DNA from: Costus lasius
Lineage: Eukaryota; Streptophyta; Magnoliopsida; Zingiberales; Costaceae
Assembly (NCBI GenBank): GCA_027563935.2
Contig: CM050454.1
Location: 26,843,501 to 26,907,500, forward strand
DNA: 64,000 nt
Direction: 5' to 3'
A program made the translations under genes and the position numbers. The first letter of the stretch is position 1, and every line of letters begins with the position of its first letter. The notes beneath the pieces were generated by a model. It saw only the letters and a program-made list of their open reading frames with translations, had not been told where the DNA came from and did not search any database. Shown in pieces: positions 33,426 to 42,879 of the stretch.

Positions 33426-34279
33426 TCGTCCAACCGCCTCTGTACGAAGACCAGAAGACCATGCGCCAGCTTCATAGAATATTAGGTAGAAGTTTATTTT
33501 GTTTTTATCTTGTAGCTGCAGCTTGACTACTTTATGGGCTGCAGGAGTAGGTAGTTGTTAGGATTTTCATCTTGCACTGCTTTGTCTTGTTCCCTCTCCT
33601 CTTGTTCTATAAACGAGGAGGCTGGGTTGTTTCATTCCTTAGTTCTCTTTCAGTGTGAGAGTACTCCTGGTGAGCTGAGAGCCTCTAGCATTGTAGAAGT
33701 CGAAGAGGAGCTTCGCCTTCAAAGTTTCCGGGTTGAGGCCGGTGCCTCGATTCGACGTTGTTCCGTTTCCAGCTTTTCAAAGAAGTAAATCCCATCCTTT
33801 GTGGTGAGTCAGGTTCGCCTATTTCTTCACTTCGTTGCGTTCGTGTATTTTCGTTGTGGTTTCTCTTTCTCCACGGGTATCCGTACGCCGGAGACGTGGA
33901 CGTTCTGTGTTGTTCTTTGGTGTATTTCAGGCGCATAGTCGTGCGAGCTGTGCACTGCGAATCCACTGGTTCCCTATTGCGACGTCTTGAGCTTAAAATC
34001 TGCTGCGTGAGTGCGCAAAATTGTTACGAGGTTAGTGAGTTACATTCTGTAGTTGAGTGCCGTTGTGTTCTTTTCGCATTTGTGTTGCCCCGATCGAACT
34101 CGACGCTGGTTTCTTCGCGTTTCATCGTGTTTTCCTGCATTTCCGAAGCGCTTTTCACTTCCCTCGTCTAAAGACCCTCTCCCGTTTTCGCGTGCATTGT
34201 GTAATCCCTTAGAGTATGGCTTTAAGGACCATCCCTCCTACAGTAGCCCCATCACTTCGTATTTCCACTGTCGATCGTT
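32741..34279 (+). repeat. Family-B LTR (plus) inserted in Athila protease
   Basis: Starts TGCAGGAGC after CCTAA (32736-32740). The right side resumes Athila at CCAAAAAAAG (34280), a worn duplicate of the same site. Removing it joins the Athila protein as LIPLTFF then RKSMKTWLQF, in frame. It holds an ORF (32741-33425), a CTATAAA box (33606-33612) and sequence matching the minus copy up to ATCA at 34254. The last 25 bases have no clear match and may be leader, so a clean solo LTR is not proven. Confidence 0.72.
32806..33060 (+). repeat. About 100-bp tandem repeat, three units
   Basis: Units begin AAAGTT(C/A)CTCG(G/A)GG near 32808, 32915 and 33011, followed by CCAGTGACG(G/A)AAACC-type sequence. 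They lie within the LTR ORF at the position where the minus copy has its 60-bp minisatellite. Confidence 0.75.
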
Positions 34280-34760
34280 CCAAAAAAAGTAAGGGGTATC
34301 AAACTCACACTTGCCCCCAAATCACATAAAGCATGTTAAAAAAAAAATCTTACTAACTTGGCAGGGAATCGTTAAGCTTCCAGGATATTTTAACTTTTTA
34401 ATCACTATGGGTTGATTTACCTCTCTTTGCTCATACTCGGGTGTTGCAATGTCATGTTTTTCCACGTCTGCTCTTACTAGCCTCTGAGGGAAAGGAATAG
34501 GCGGAACATAAACAGGCGGACTTACATAGACTTCCTCCCTCTCTTTCTCTATTGACATCTCTTCCTCAGGTGAAGTCTCTTTAGGCTTCCTTTCCAAAAC
34601 TTCAGGTGCAGATCCTTCATTAGGTGTCCAGGGCTCATCTATACATCGACCACTCACGATGGTGATGGCATTATAGTGTTCTCTGGGTTTCATCTCTAGT
34701 TGACCTGGAAGTTTACCTGTGGCCCTACTGGAGGTACTCGCCCGCTGAGCTATTGGCTTT
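34280..34760 (-). pseudogene. Athila-like gag-to-protease linker and active site
   Basis: The minus frame 34693-34322 carries an Athila-type linker (NAITIVSGR, PPIPFPQRL, KLKYPGSLTIPC). After a short frameshift at the A-run 34335-34344 the next frame reads ALCDLGASVSLIPLTFF, the Athila protease active-site region with DLGAS. It continues in the remnant left of the family-B LTR. There are no zinc knuckles here. Confidence 0.78.
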
Positions 34761-35588
34761 CCAACATCTTCTTGTGGGTTGCCAAAGCATCCACTCGAGA
34801 TGTTAGATGCTTAATAGCATCAGAGACATCTTCATTGTGTTTTTTTTAGCAACAACGAATCCTTCCAATAGAGACTCCAAGTTGGACTTCTAAGGCAGAT
34901 TGAACTGCCTAGATTGAAAACCTGGTGGCGGCCTATTATTCTACTGATTATATTGTGGAGGAACTTGCCCTTGGTTATTCTTGTAAGACAAATTAGGGTG
35001 ATTCCTCCAGCCCAGATTATATTGTGGAGAAACTTGCCCTTGGTTATTCTTTGATTATAGTTGCCTAAAGCATTGACCTGAACCTACCAAGAGTCCTCCT
35101 ATGGCGAAGCTAGGAGCTGACAATCAGTAGAAATATGACCTGAAACTCCACACATTTCACCAGAAACAGAATTAACTGCAACTGAAGGAAAAGTAAAAGA
35201 ATCCAATTTCTGTGCTAGAGAATCTATCTTTGCAGCAAAAGATGTCGAGGAGTCACTGCTATACTTCCCAACACCTATGGACAATATGCCTCGCTCATTG
35301 GACCATTGGTTGTGATTCATGGCAATGTCCTCAAGCAAAGTCATCGCGTCTTCTTCATTCTTGCTCATAATAGCTCCCCCAGCAGCAGCATCCACCATTA
35401 GCTTTGTACTGTAGTCCAATCCATTATAGAAGATATGGATTAGGGCCCACTTCTCAAGCCCATGATGAGGACACATGCGCTAGAGCTCCTTGAAACAATC
35501 CCAAGCATCATAAAGTGACTCTCCTTCACTTTTTCAGTTGAAGTATCTTGTTGGGTGGGATGTATTTGGTCAGAAAGGCACGTGAAAG
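34761..35588 (-). pseudogene. gag: Athila-like gag, C-terminal half
   Basis: The frame 35476-35099 has CPHHGLEKWALIHIFYNGLD, MVDAAAGGAIM and NEEDAMTLLEDIA, the standard Athila Gag block. In another frame upstream, SRAFLTKYIPPNK continues the domain to 35588, where LTR Z begins. Downstream, 34860-35090 is a Gln/Asn-rich low-complexity stretch with two near copies of ATTATATTGTGGAG(G/A)AACTTG. Several frameshifts; not functional. Confidence 0.78.
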
Positions 35589-37085
35589 TGATGACATGAA
35601 AATTCATAGTATATTTTGTGTCATTTGATTAGTCTTTTTGTGTTATATTTATGGTCTTTTGCTTATTTTAATGCCTTATTTATCAAATATTACGGAATCT
35701 ACACCTTTTCTCATTTTTAATCATTTTCAGGTAAAAAATGGCCTAATTTTGATGGATTTTGAAAGATCTGAGCGAACGAATGGATTCCAAATGTCGAGAC
35801 GAATCTGCCCATCAATTTTCATGCAAATCGGAGATAGTCATAAAATTACACCCCTACCATAATTATTTTTACTAGGTAATTTTCTGCCCAGATTACACCA
35901 CTACAGTGACAATTTTTATGGGCTATAATTTCCAAGAGATTCTACACAGAAGTAATTATAGCACTGCCATAATTATTTTACAATCCATAATTTCTACCCA
36001 AAAATACACAGAAGAAATTATGGCACTGCTCTAATATTTTTTACAGGCTGTAATTTCATGAAAATTTTCCACATAACAAATTACGGTAGTGCCGTAATAA
36101 AAATTACGGCCATAATTATAAAGTTGCTGAGTCTTCCATAACTGCTCCGAAGCCCGATTTTTGCGATAGAAAATCAGATGATCTAGAGCACCAATTCAAA
36201 AACCATAAAATGGGAAGTGTTCTATAAATCGAGGAAAAGATTTGAGGACAAGAATAATCCAATTTCATCACCAATCGAAGGAGAAATCGAGAAGGGCGTC
36301 CCTAGGGCTCGGCCTCTCTCCGAGAGGTGTAGAGTCCAACTTAGGCAGCGAAATTTTCAGGAGAGCTTCGTCCAAGGAAGGAGAGGAAACACCAAAAATT
36401 TCAGATCGAAAGGAGTTCAAACGAGGGAAAAATCAAAGGAAGAAGATTTGGGCAGAATAGACAAATCACGAATTACTATAGTAGGTTACTGTTCATGGGT
36501 ATGGTTCACGGTATTGTAGTAGTACTGTAGCAACCCAAAAATTTGCAAAATCACAGGCTGTGAAATTTTTCACACCCCTGTGATTATAGTAAACCCTTGT
36601 TCTCTCTTTTTATCTGAATTCTGAATATTTATATGATTATTTATCGTGTTCCTATGACTTTGGTAGCGTAATTCTTTTCTTCAGACTTGGGGGTGTAATC
36701 CCCTTAATTTCTTAATGACTAGATGATCTTTATTTTGTTAGAATATTTTTGTTATGATAAATCTACTTAAGTGATGATTGCCTTTAATCTTTTCTAGTTT
36801 CATATTGTCAACATATATTGGAATTTTGTGATATGGATTTAAAAGTGACTTGCAAAACTTGGAACCCTAAAATTGAGATTTAAGAACTTACCATAAGAAA
36901 TTACGTTTGTTCTATTATAGATTTTAGAAGTTTATTTCCTTGTTGATAATCGGATCTAGGAGATACTAATGAGTTAAACATGAAGATATCGTAAGAAATT
37001 AGGTATTGGATCGTTGGAAACACTTAAATAGAACTGATGTGATCCGAAAGGACACACTTTTGAATACAAGCAGGTAGACTCGTTT
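35589..37085 (+). repeat. Athila-type LTR Z (plus), inside the Athila region
   Basis: Begins TGATGACATGAAAATTCATAG directly after Athila gag; the same start (TGATGACACC) opens LTR X on the other strand at 39111. Further shared blocks with X, inverted: CTTAATGACTAGAT(G/A)ATCTTT (36713) and AACTTGGAACCCTAAAATTGA (36858). A palindromic tandem region with TTACGG(T/C)AGTGCCGTAA-like motifs spans 35840-36120. The right end is soft. The 100-codon frame 36217-36519 is not conserved in X. No PBS on the plus strand follows, so it is probably a solo LTR. Confidence 0.62.
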
Positions 37086-37155
37086 CAGGTGTCGCGGCCA
37101 AAGGTATTGGTGTACAGGGCTATTGTCACTCATTGGCACGGCTCCAAAAATTTAT
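37086..37155 (-). other. Leader scrap with tRNA-Asp-like PBS beside LTR X
   Basis: Minus-strand TGGAGCCGTGCC (37135-37146) resembles the Athila PBS TGGCGCCGTTGCC (11 of 13 aligned). It lies about ten bases inside LTR X, so X would be a 5' LTR on this side. Weak because of decay. Confidence 0.45.
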
Positions 37156-37439
37156 TGTCCCTAACTTGTAGTGTCTGCAACTGCACGGATACTCGAAGTA
37201 ATAAAGTAAATATCGATCCCCAGAGAGACCTATGCTGTCAAGTACCGAATAATTGATTTCTTCCTATCTACGCAATCGAAAAAGAGAAAGGCAAGCAGAG
37301 AGCGAAAACACGCGGGAGAATAATGTCAGAGAGAAATTAGGACTAGGGTTTCGTTCTCTTGGATTTTCATGACTAGATATATAAAGATGTTCATCAATCA
37401 AATTCTAATATGATAAAGACTTAATTTACTTCAAAAAGA

Positions 37440-37700
37440 GATTATCTCACTCTCATGCAGATAATCATGCAGAGATAAATCCTCACTTTCGTGCAAGATT
37501 CATCCCAGGCTGAGGATAAGTAAATCATCAATCAAAGAACTTAATATCACTTTCGTGCATCTGAGTTCTAAGTTGATTGCCTCAAGTGGAATCTCGAGGA
37601 TCACTTTCGTGCATCTGAGACTCAACACACGTTTTACCTATGGTTCTCCAACGTACTGATCCTCACTATTGTGCAAGATCTCCACGTTTGACATAATAAC
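37440..37700. repeat. Array of five hairpins with a constant loop
   Basis: The loop CAC(T/A)(T/C)T(C/T)(G/A)TGC occurs five times (37448, 37484, 37549, 37602, 37664 approximately). Each copy is flanked by inverted arms of different sequence, e.g. GATTATCT/AGATAATC (37440-37447, 37459-37466) and CAATCAA/TTGATTG with AGAACT/AGTTCT around the third. See the findings. Confidence 0.75.
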
Positions 37701-38097
37701 TCAATCCTAAGTTCACTAATATCATCATGGCAATTTAACTTACTAAAATAAAGAAATAAGAACTTAACCTAGTTTCCTACGGTGAGTTCCTATTAATCAA
37801 TTTTAGGGTTCCAAGTTTCCAAGCAAATCACCTTTCGGTCCTTATTGCGAAAACTCTAAATCATGATAACAAAAAGCAAACTAAGGAGAATCTTAGAGCA
37901 ATAATCGCATAGGTAAAATTATCAAAGTACAATAATCAAGATGAAAGTAAAAGATTATCTAGTCATTAAGAAAATCAAAGGGAATTACTTCCGCATGTCC
38001 CAAAATATGATTAAGCTAGCATGGTGAAGGAATTACAAAATACCATAATTTCAGAAGATCAAAACTCAATAAGAAAGGAGTTTTAGGAAAATACAAC

Positions 38098-38123
38098 ACG
38101 GCTGTGAAATATTTCACAGCCGT
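38098..38123. repeat. Perfect 26-bp palindrome
   Basis: Arms ACGGCTGTGAAAT and ATTTCACAGCCGT meet with no spacer. A decayed relative (GGCTGTGAAATTTTTCACA) lies in LTR Z at 36556-36574. Confidence 0.9.
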
Positions 38124-38490
38124 AATTTGCAATGAAAGTGGTGAACAGTGGCGGCGCTTCTTCTTCCTTTGATTTCTCCTCAAATTGATCACCTTTTGTT
38201 CTAAAACTTCTGGTACAATGTCTCCTTCTCTAGGCAAAGTTTCAGCATGAAAATCATGGCCGGAGGTGCTCTGGATTGGTCGCGGCGGTGGAACCCTAAG
38301 CGGCGGCGTGTACCGTGATTTATCTCTTGATAGTGGATGCAATTTGGGGCTTTTGGTGTCTACGTGATCCTCTCGTCGTAAGCTCCCTTCCTTCTTCTTA
38401 CGACATCCAATTTAAAGCTCTGGATCACCCGCAATATTCTCCCCAAAAATCGGGCGTTGAAACTGACCTGGGAGTCGCGTTCAAAAACAG

Positions 38491-38850
38491 AAATACGGTA
38501 GTGTAATCGTTCACGGCACTGCCGTAAAATCGCTCGAGTGTTCTGTTCTGAAAGTGCTGGGAAATACGGCACCGTAATATGGTTCACGGCATTGCCATAA
38601 AATCGGCTGAACTCTCTGGTCGAAAACGTTTGGAAAATACGGCCCGTGAAATAGTTTACGGCAGTGCCGTAATTTCAGCAATGGTCTCTGTTCCGAAAGT
38701 GCTCCAAAATTCGGCCGTGTAAAATCTTATGGCAGTGCCGTATTTTTCGCACAATCTTATGATCTGAAGTCTTCCCAAATTATGGCAGGTGCTTCGATAT
38801 TACGGTATCATATGGAAATACGGTACCGTAATATAGATTACGGCACTACC
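38491..38850. repeat. About 71-bp tandem repeat with ACGGCA/TGCCGT palindromes, five units
   Basis: Units start AAAT(A/T)(C/T)GG at 38491, 38562, 38635, 38707 and 38777, with a shorter one at 38816. Each has one or two imperfect palindromes such as TTACGGCAGTGCCGTAA (38657-38673). Length is constant to within three bases while the palindrome arms vary between units. Confidence 0.82.
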
Positions 38851-39111
38851 GTGTTTTGGTGAGTTGCTCCGTTTTGCGTGAAATTTATCATGTATCTTCT
38901 TCTTGATGATGAGAATTCTTCTATGTGTTTGATTTTGCTCAAAAACACCCTAAAATGATGCCTTTTTGTCTGAAAATCAAGAAAAACCAAAATAGAAGTA
39001 GACTTTGCAATATTTGATCGATTCAGCATAAAAACAAGTAAAAGATCCTCAATTTAGCATGAAAAGGTATCTAAAATGATACAAAATATACTATATATTT
39101 TGGTGTCATCA

Positions 39112-40235
39112 AAATACATAAGGCTCAACCATTGCTTGTCCTCAAACAAAAATCAAAATTTTAAATCAAATTTTTGATTAAAAGAATAACCTTTTCATGC
39201 TCAATAAATTTATAAAATACAACCTATCGATGAAAAATTTTATCAATTGATTTACAAAACTTTAAATAAACATATCATTCTTAGAACTCAATCCTCTAGA
39301 TCTACAACTCAATCAAATAAAACTTCGCAACCGTATAATAAATAGAATTTTCAATCTCAAGACTTCACCTAATTTCAGTTCAAATCCGTTATGCTTTTGT
39401 TTACAGGGAGCAGGTTTCCAAGATCTTTTTCCACACATATTTTTTTTTTCTTTTTCATGTATTTTGTCATTTTTGCATAGATGGCATGTACCCGCACAGA
39501 CACATACTTTTTATTTTTAACTTCAACTCTTTTCTTCGGTACCACTGTCAATTTTACACAGTGCCAAGTATAGTAGTCTTATTATCATTTTCTCTCATTA
39601 TCTTTTTGTCATAGACTTCAACCTATGTCTTAGGTACCACTATCAATTTTACATAGTGCCAAGTAGGGGAGTCTCTCACTATTTTTATGGATTTTGGATT
39701 CGCATTTCCCAACAAAGAGCAAAATAGACTAAATATCTACTAGGTTGATCAATTGATCTTAATTCACAAATCATACTAATATACTCATTTTATACAAAAG
39801 AGAAGTTTCACCTTTAAATTTTATTCTTCAAATAATACATCTACCTAAAATCTTATGTGTCAATCAACGTCATATTTCAATAGACAAATATGTATTGAAG
39901 AAATAAATTTAACATGATAGGGTTATATCTTCAATCATGAATTTGAGTTCATTTATCATCAATCAAATCATCAAGAAAATACTTATCATCATCATCAATG
40001 AAAATCTTTCAAGATAGAAGCAACAAGCAAAGTAAATCACATGCATCCAATAATCTCAAGAAAAATAATATCATCATCGCATGGTACAACCATATCGAAA
40101 AGTAAATCATTAGTGTAATCATTATTATTGTACAACCACATTGAAAATATAAGCTTGTTAAGAATAGCAGTGGTGGTGGTCATAAAGCATCATCCTACCC
40201 TTCATCATATGAAACAACTAGAAATGATGCTTGAA
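39112..40235 (-). other. Athila-type 3' region before LTR X
   Basis: No gene. The minus strand reads TTTGAGGACAAGCAATGGTT just before LTR X, a hallmark of the 3' end of Athila-type elements. At 39535-39665 two units of about 84 bp carry GGTACCACT(G/A)TCAATTTTACA(C/T)AGTGCC, itself a stem-loop (CACTGT/ACAGTG). A pyrimidine-rich run follows at 39430-39455. The right border is where the gag start of Y ends. Confidence 0.6.
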
Positions 40236-40328
40236 TAGTAGTGCTTGCACATTAGGTCGAATGATGCTTGAATTGAAACCCTGTATGTTAGGCACTACAA
40301 AATCCCATAACGATTGATTGTTCGCCAT
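40236..40328 (-). pseudogene. gag: Athila-type gag start (element Y)
   Basis: From ATG at 40328 the minus strand reads MANNQSLWDFVVPNIQ then FNSSIIRPNVQA, the conserved N-terminus of Athila Gag. It then runs into a stop within a partial repeat of ATTCAAGCATCATT. The rest of gag and all of pol are missing. The leader from the PBS (40579-40329) has no other feature. Confidence 0.7.
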
Positions 40329-40579
40329 TGTGCCTTCTTTTGCAACTTTCTTAGTCTGGAACTGTAGTTTCCTTCGAAGTTGGAAGGTGCATTCAATCTC
40401 CTAATCTTTAGAAAATAGAGTACCTGTCTTTAAGATTCTGGGCATACAACATGTCAATCAAAAAAGAATAAAGCTAAAATAACTGAAAATAGCAATAAAG
40501 AAAAACTAAATAAATACTAAAGTAAAAGAAACTTGCCTAGTCTCTAAACTTATTGAGTTAAATCGATATTGGCAAGCTT

Positions 40580-40599
40580 GATCCCTGGCTACGGTGCCA
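40580..40599 (-). other. Primer-binding site of Y (tRNA-Asp type)
   Basis: Minus-strand TGGCACCGTAGCCAGGGATC against the usual Athila TGGCGCCGTTGCCGGGGATC; four changes. Six bases from the LTR border at 40606. Confidence 0.8.
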
Positions 40600-40605
40600 A
40601 AAACT

Positions 40606-41621
40606 TGATGCGTCCGCAAGTACACGGATATGTCGGAGTAATAAAATAAAAATTGTTCCCAACGAGGGTCTGGCGGTCAAGTACCGATAATATGACTTAT
40701 TTAAATCCAGGCAAATCAAATCTTAGTCTTTGTGTGAACTCCTAAGTACGAAAAGCAACAGAGGTAGCGTTATGGATTAAAATTCAGTTTTAAGGGATCG
40801 GGACTCGAGGTTTCACCACATTGCCAATAATGGATTTGATAAAATAACTCTTTGAATAGAAAATTATGATTATGAAAGGGGTTTTTCCTAAAGTACAGAC
40901 TACCTCCTCCCGAAGCGTAGTCCAGTACTTAGTTACACCAATCCCCTACTCTCAAGACAATTAAGGTAACTAAGACCATTAAGTTCTATGAAAAACCATG
41001 GTAATCCTTCAAAGGAATCCAATCTACTCCCATGATTGGATTCGTAGGTTTGAATAAAATAGATTCGACATTGCGATTCACCTCCCAGTCCTTCACGCAA
41101 CGTCTAAGATATAACTATACTTGGCCAGAGTAAGTTACGAAAAAAAAAATTTCTAAACAAATCAAGGCTACACTGAACTTAACATAGAGCAAAATTACAA
41201 TTCTTAATTCATAAATGTTAGTGGGCTACATCTCTAAAAGAAGTGATCAATCCCCTCTTTTGCATGAAATCTTGCCGGAAATCTGCCCTGGATGTGAATT
41301 TCGCCCTAGCCGCCGCCTCTGAGTGTGTTCGTCCATCAAAATTCTCTCTTGCCAATGCCGTGAAAGTCGCATTAAATGCTATTTTCGCTCCAAATTTGAT
41401 GTGTGACCTCATAATTTCCTCAGGAATTATGCTATGGCTTCAAAACTCATGAAATCCATCAATTTTATGCCATTTTACCTACATTTTCAATAAAACCAAG
41501 AAAAGTAAAGATTCCATACAAAGTAAAGTAAAAATACTAATAATTGGTATAAAATCATGAAATTAAGCCTAAATATCACATAAAACATAGACAAAAACAT
41601 AATGTAAATGCAATGCATACA
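40606..41621 (-). repeat. Athila-type 5' LTR Y (minus, about 1.0 kb)
   Basis: Plus strand TGATGCGTCC...GCATACA. It ends beside the PBS on the left; on the right the gypsy RT scrap resumes. Only the inner end is similar to LTR X (CACGGATA..GAGTAATAAA, TCAAGTACCGA); the rest is a different subfamily and shorter (1016 against about 1950 bp). It contains four hairpins at 40890-41104. Confidence 0.72.
40891..41104. repeat. Array of four hairpins in LTR Y
   Basis: Arms: AAGTAC..ACTAC/GTAGT..GTACTT (40891-40930, loop CTCCTCCCGAAGC); TTAGTTAC/GTAACTAA (40929-40973); GAATCCAATC/GATTGGATTC, ten perfect pairs (41015-41043, loop TACTCCCAT); GACATTGCG/CGCAACGTC (41067-41104). Loops share a C/T-rich CTCCC or CTACTC core. 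Confidence 0.75.
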
Positions 41622-41750
41622 AAACCAAGACGCCCTAGAAACTAAGTCCAACATATCATCGAGTCTACGTATGGGGAACCTATACTTGATGGTAATCCAA
41701 TTAATGGCGTGGCTGTCGATGTGATATAGGGACACCTCCAAGAAGATCAA
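41622..41750 (-). pseudogene. Gypsy reverse transcriptase fragment
   Basis: The minus strand reads [17 protein letters not shown] and RLDDMLDLVSRASWF, the start of a Ty3/gypsy RT domain (usual form [25 protein letters not shown]). A small insertion disrupts the start. LTR Y cuts it on the left, so it is an old host fragment. Confidence 0.75.
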
Positions 41751-42879
41751 CAAGAGTTAAGAAGGCCCCAATTTGATATGGGATGAGTATTTGAGTCATT
41801 TGGATACTTTGGAACTTGCCCAATTTTTGTGAAACTTGATAATTTCCTGCACTTCTTATTATTGTAATGTTGCTACAAACTCCATTTACTTTCAGCCCTT
41901 AATGTTTTGGTAGTTAGGAATCTAGCCTAGGATTTATTTTATCATGTCTTTGTTTTATTTTTAGTGGTTGTAATAGGTTGTTCTAGCCTATGCATTATGC
42001 ACACTTGTATTGCACATGCAAGCACCTAGCTTCTTCAACGATAATGTGACCTTTTATGGAGGGGCCAACCCTGCTCCTAGAAGGTCTGGTAGGACTAGGA
42101 GGAAGCCCACCAAATATGGCTTCTCCTCCTAGGTCACCCCCTTCTTTCTTTCCTTATTTGCACTTTCCATATTTGCAACTTGTAAGAATAAGTTCTAGTG
42201 AACCTTGTAGTACTAGGTTATACATTACTTTCTGGGATGGTCTACTTGTTTTTGCAAATAAATTGGCAGCCTAAAACCAGCTTAAGGGGACACTAAAGAG
42301 GCTCAAGTCAAGCTACTCAAGGTGAGCTCCAATTATGGAAAGAGGCACTTCAACTACTTCAACTAAAGACCTCAACTTGAAGATGCTTATAATGAATGCA
42401 ACTCTATCATTCCAAATCAAGCATTGGCGCCACCCATGAGAAGATGGAATCGAATTCAATAGGCACCAGCCCACATCTTGCCATTTGAGGATAGTCATCA
42501 TGGCGCCATCAATCTAGATCCACAAATCATGGGATCCCCATCTAGATCCCCAATTTGTTAAATCATCTTTGGAAGTTTTCCTAGCCGCCCAAGCACTTGA
42601 AGGAAAGTTCTTAAATTCAAAAATTCATGGTATGAAGTCGCATTGTCATCCAAGCAAACAAGGAAGGAGTCCAAGAAGAATTCAGCCACATCAAAGTGCA
42701 AACCGAATGGATGGAATTCAAAATTCAAACTCAATCACCAAGAAGGAAGGACTTTATTGGAGCATTAATTTTCTTCCTTTTCCTTGTATTTGCGCCAAGG
42801 GTAAAATGTCACCCTTGCCCATAACTTAATCCGCCTATAAGTTGTAATCCCTCTTGCCTATTTGTCGATTAGTTGCCTA
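41751..42879 (+). repeat. 5' LTR of D, left part
   Basis: Shares an AGGAGGAAGCCCA-type block (42097) and ATCTAGATCCAC blocks (42507-42550) with the reverse complement of 16904-18300. Ends with GCCTA (42875-42879), the target duplication of C2. No gene is seen; small frames are not shared with the other copy. Confidence 0.7.

Larger units (their letters stand above)
37156..39111 (-). repeat. Athila-type LTR X (minus)
   Basis: Plus-strand end GGTGTCATCA at 39111. The other end is at 37156 or 37167 (TGTAGTGTCTGC, aligned with the LTR Y end at 40606; CACGGATA(C/T)..GAGTAATAAA shared). It contains a hairpin array (37440-37700), a 26-bp perfect palindrome (38098-38123) and a 70-bp palindromic tandem repeat (38491-38850). 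On its right lies Athila 3'-region sequence, on its left a PBS scrap. The small frames inside are not conserved in Z. Confidence 0.7.

Noticed and set aside
36217..36519. 100-codon plus frame in LTR Z
   Set aside because: Not open in the homologous part of LTR X; composition like surrounding LTR.
37440..37700. CRISPR-like array in LTR X
   Set aside because: Short repeat is a hairpin loop with spacers of uneven length, no leader or cas genes, and the context is a plant LTR.
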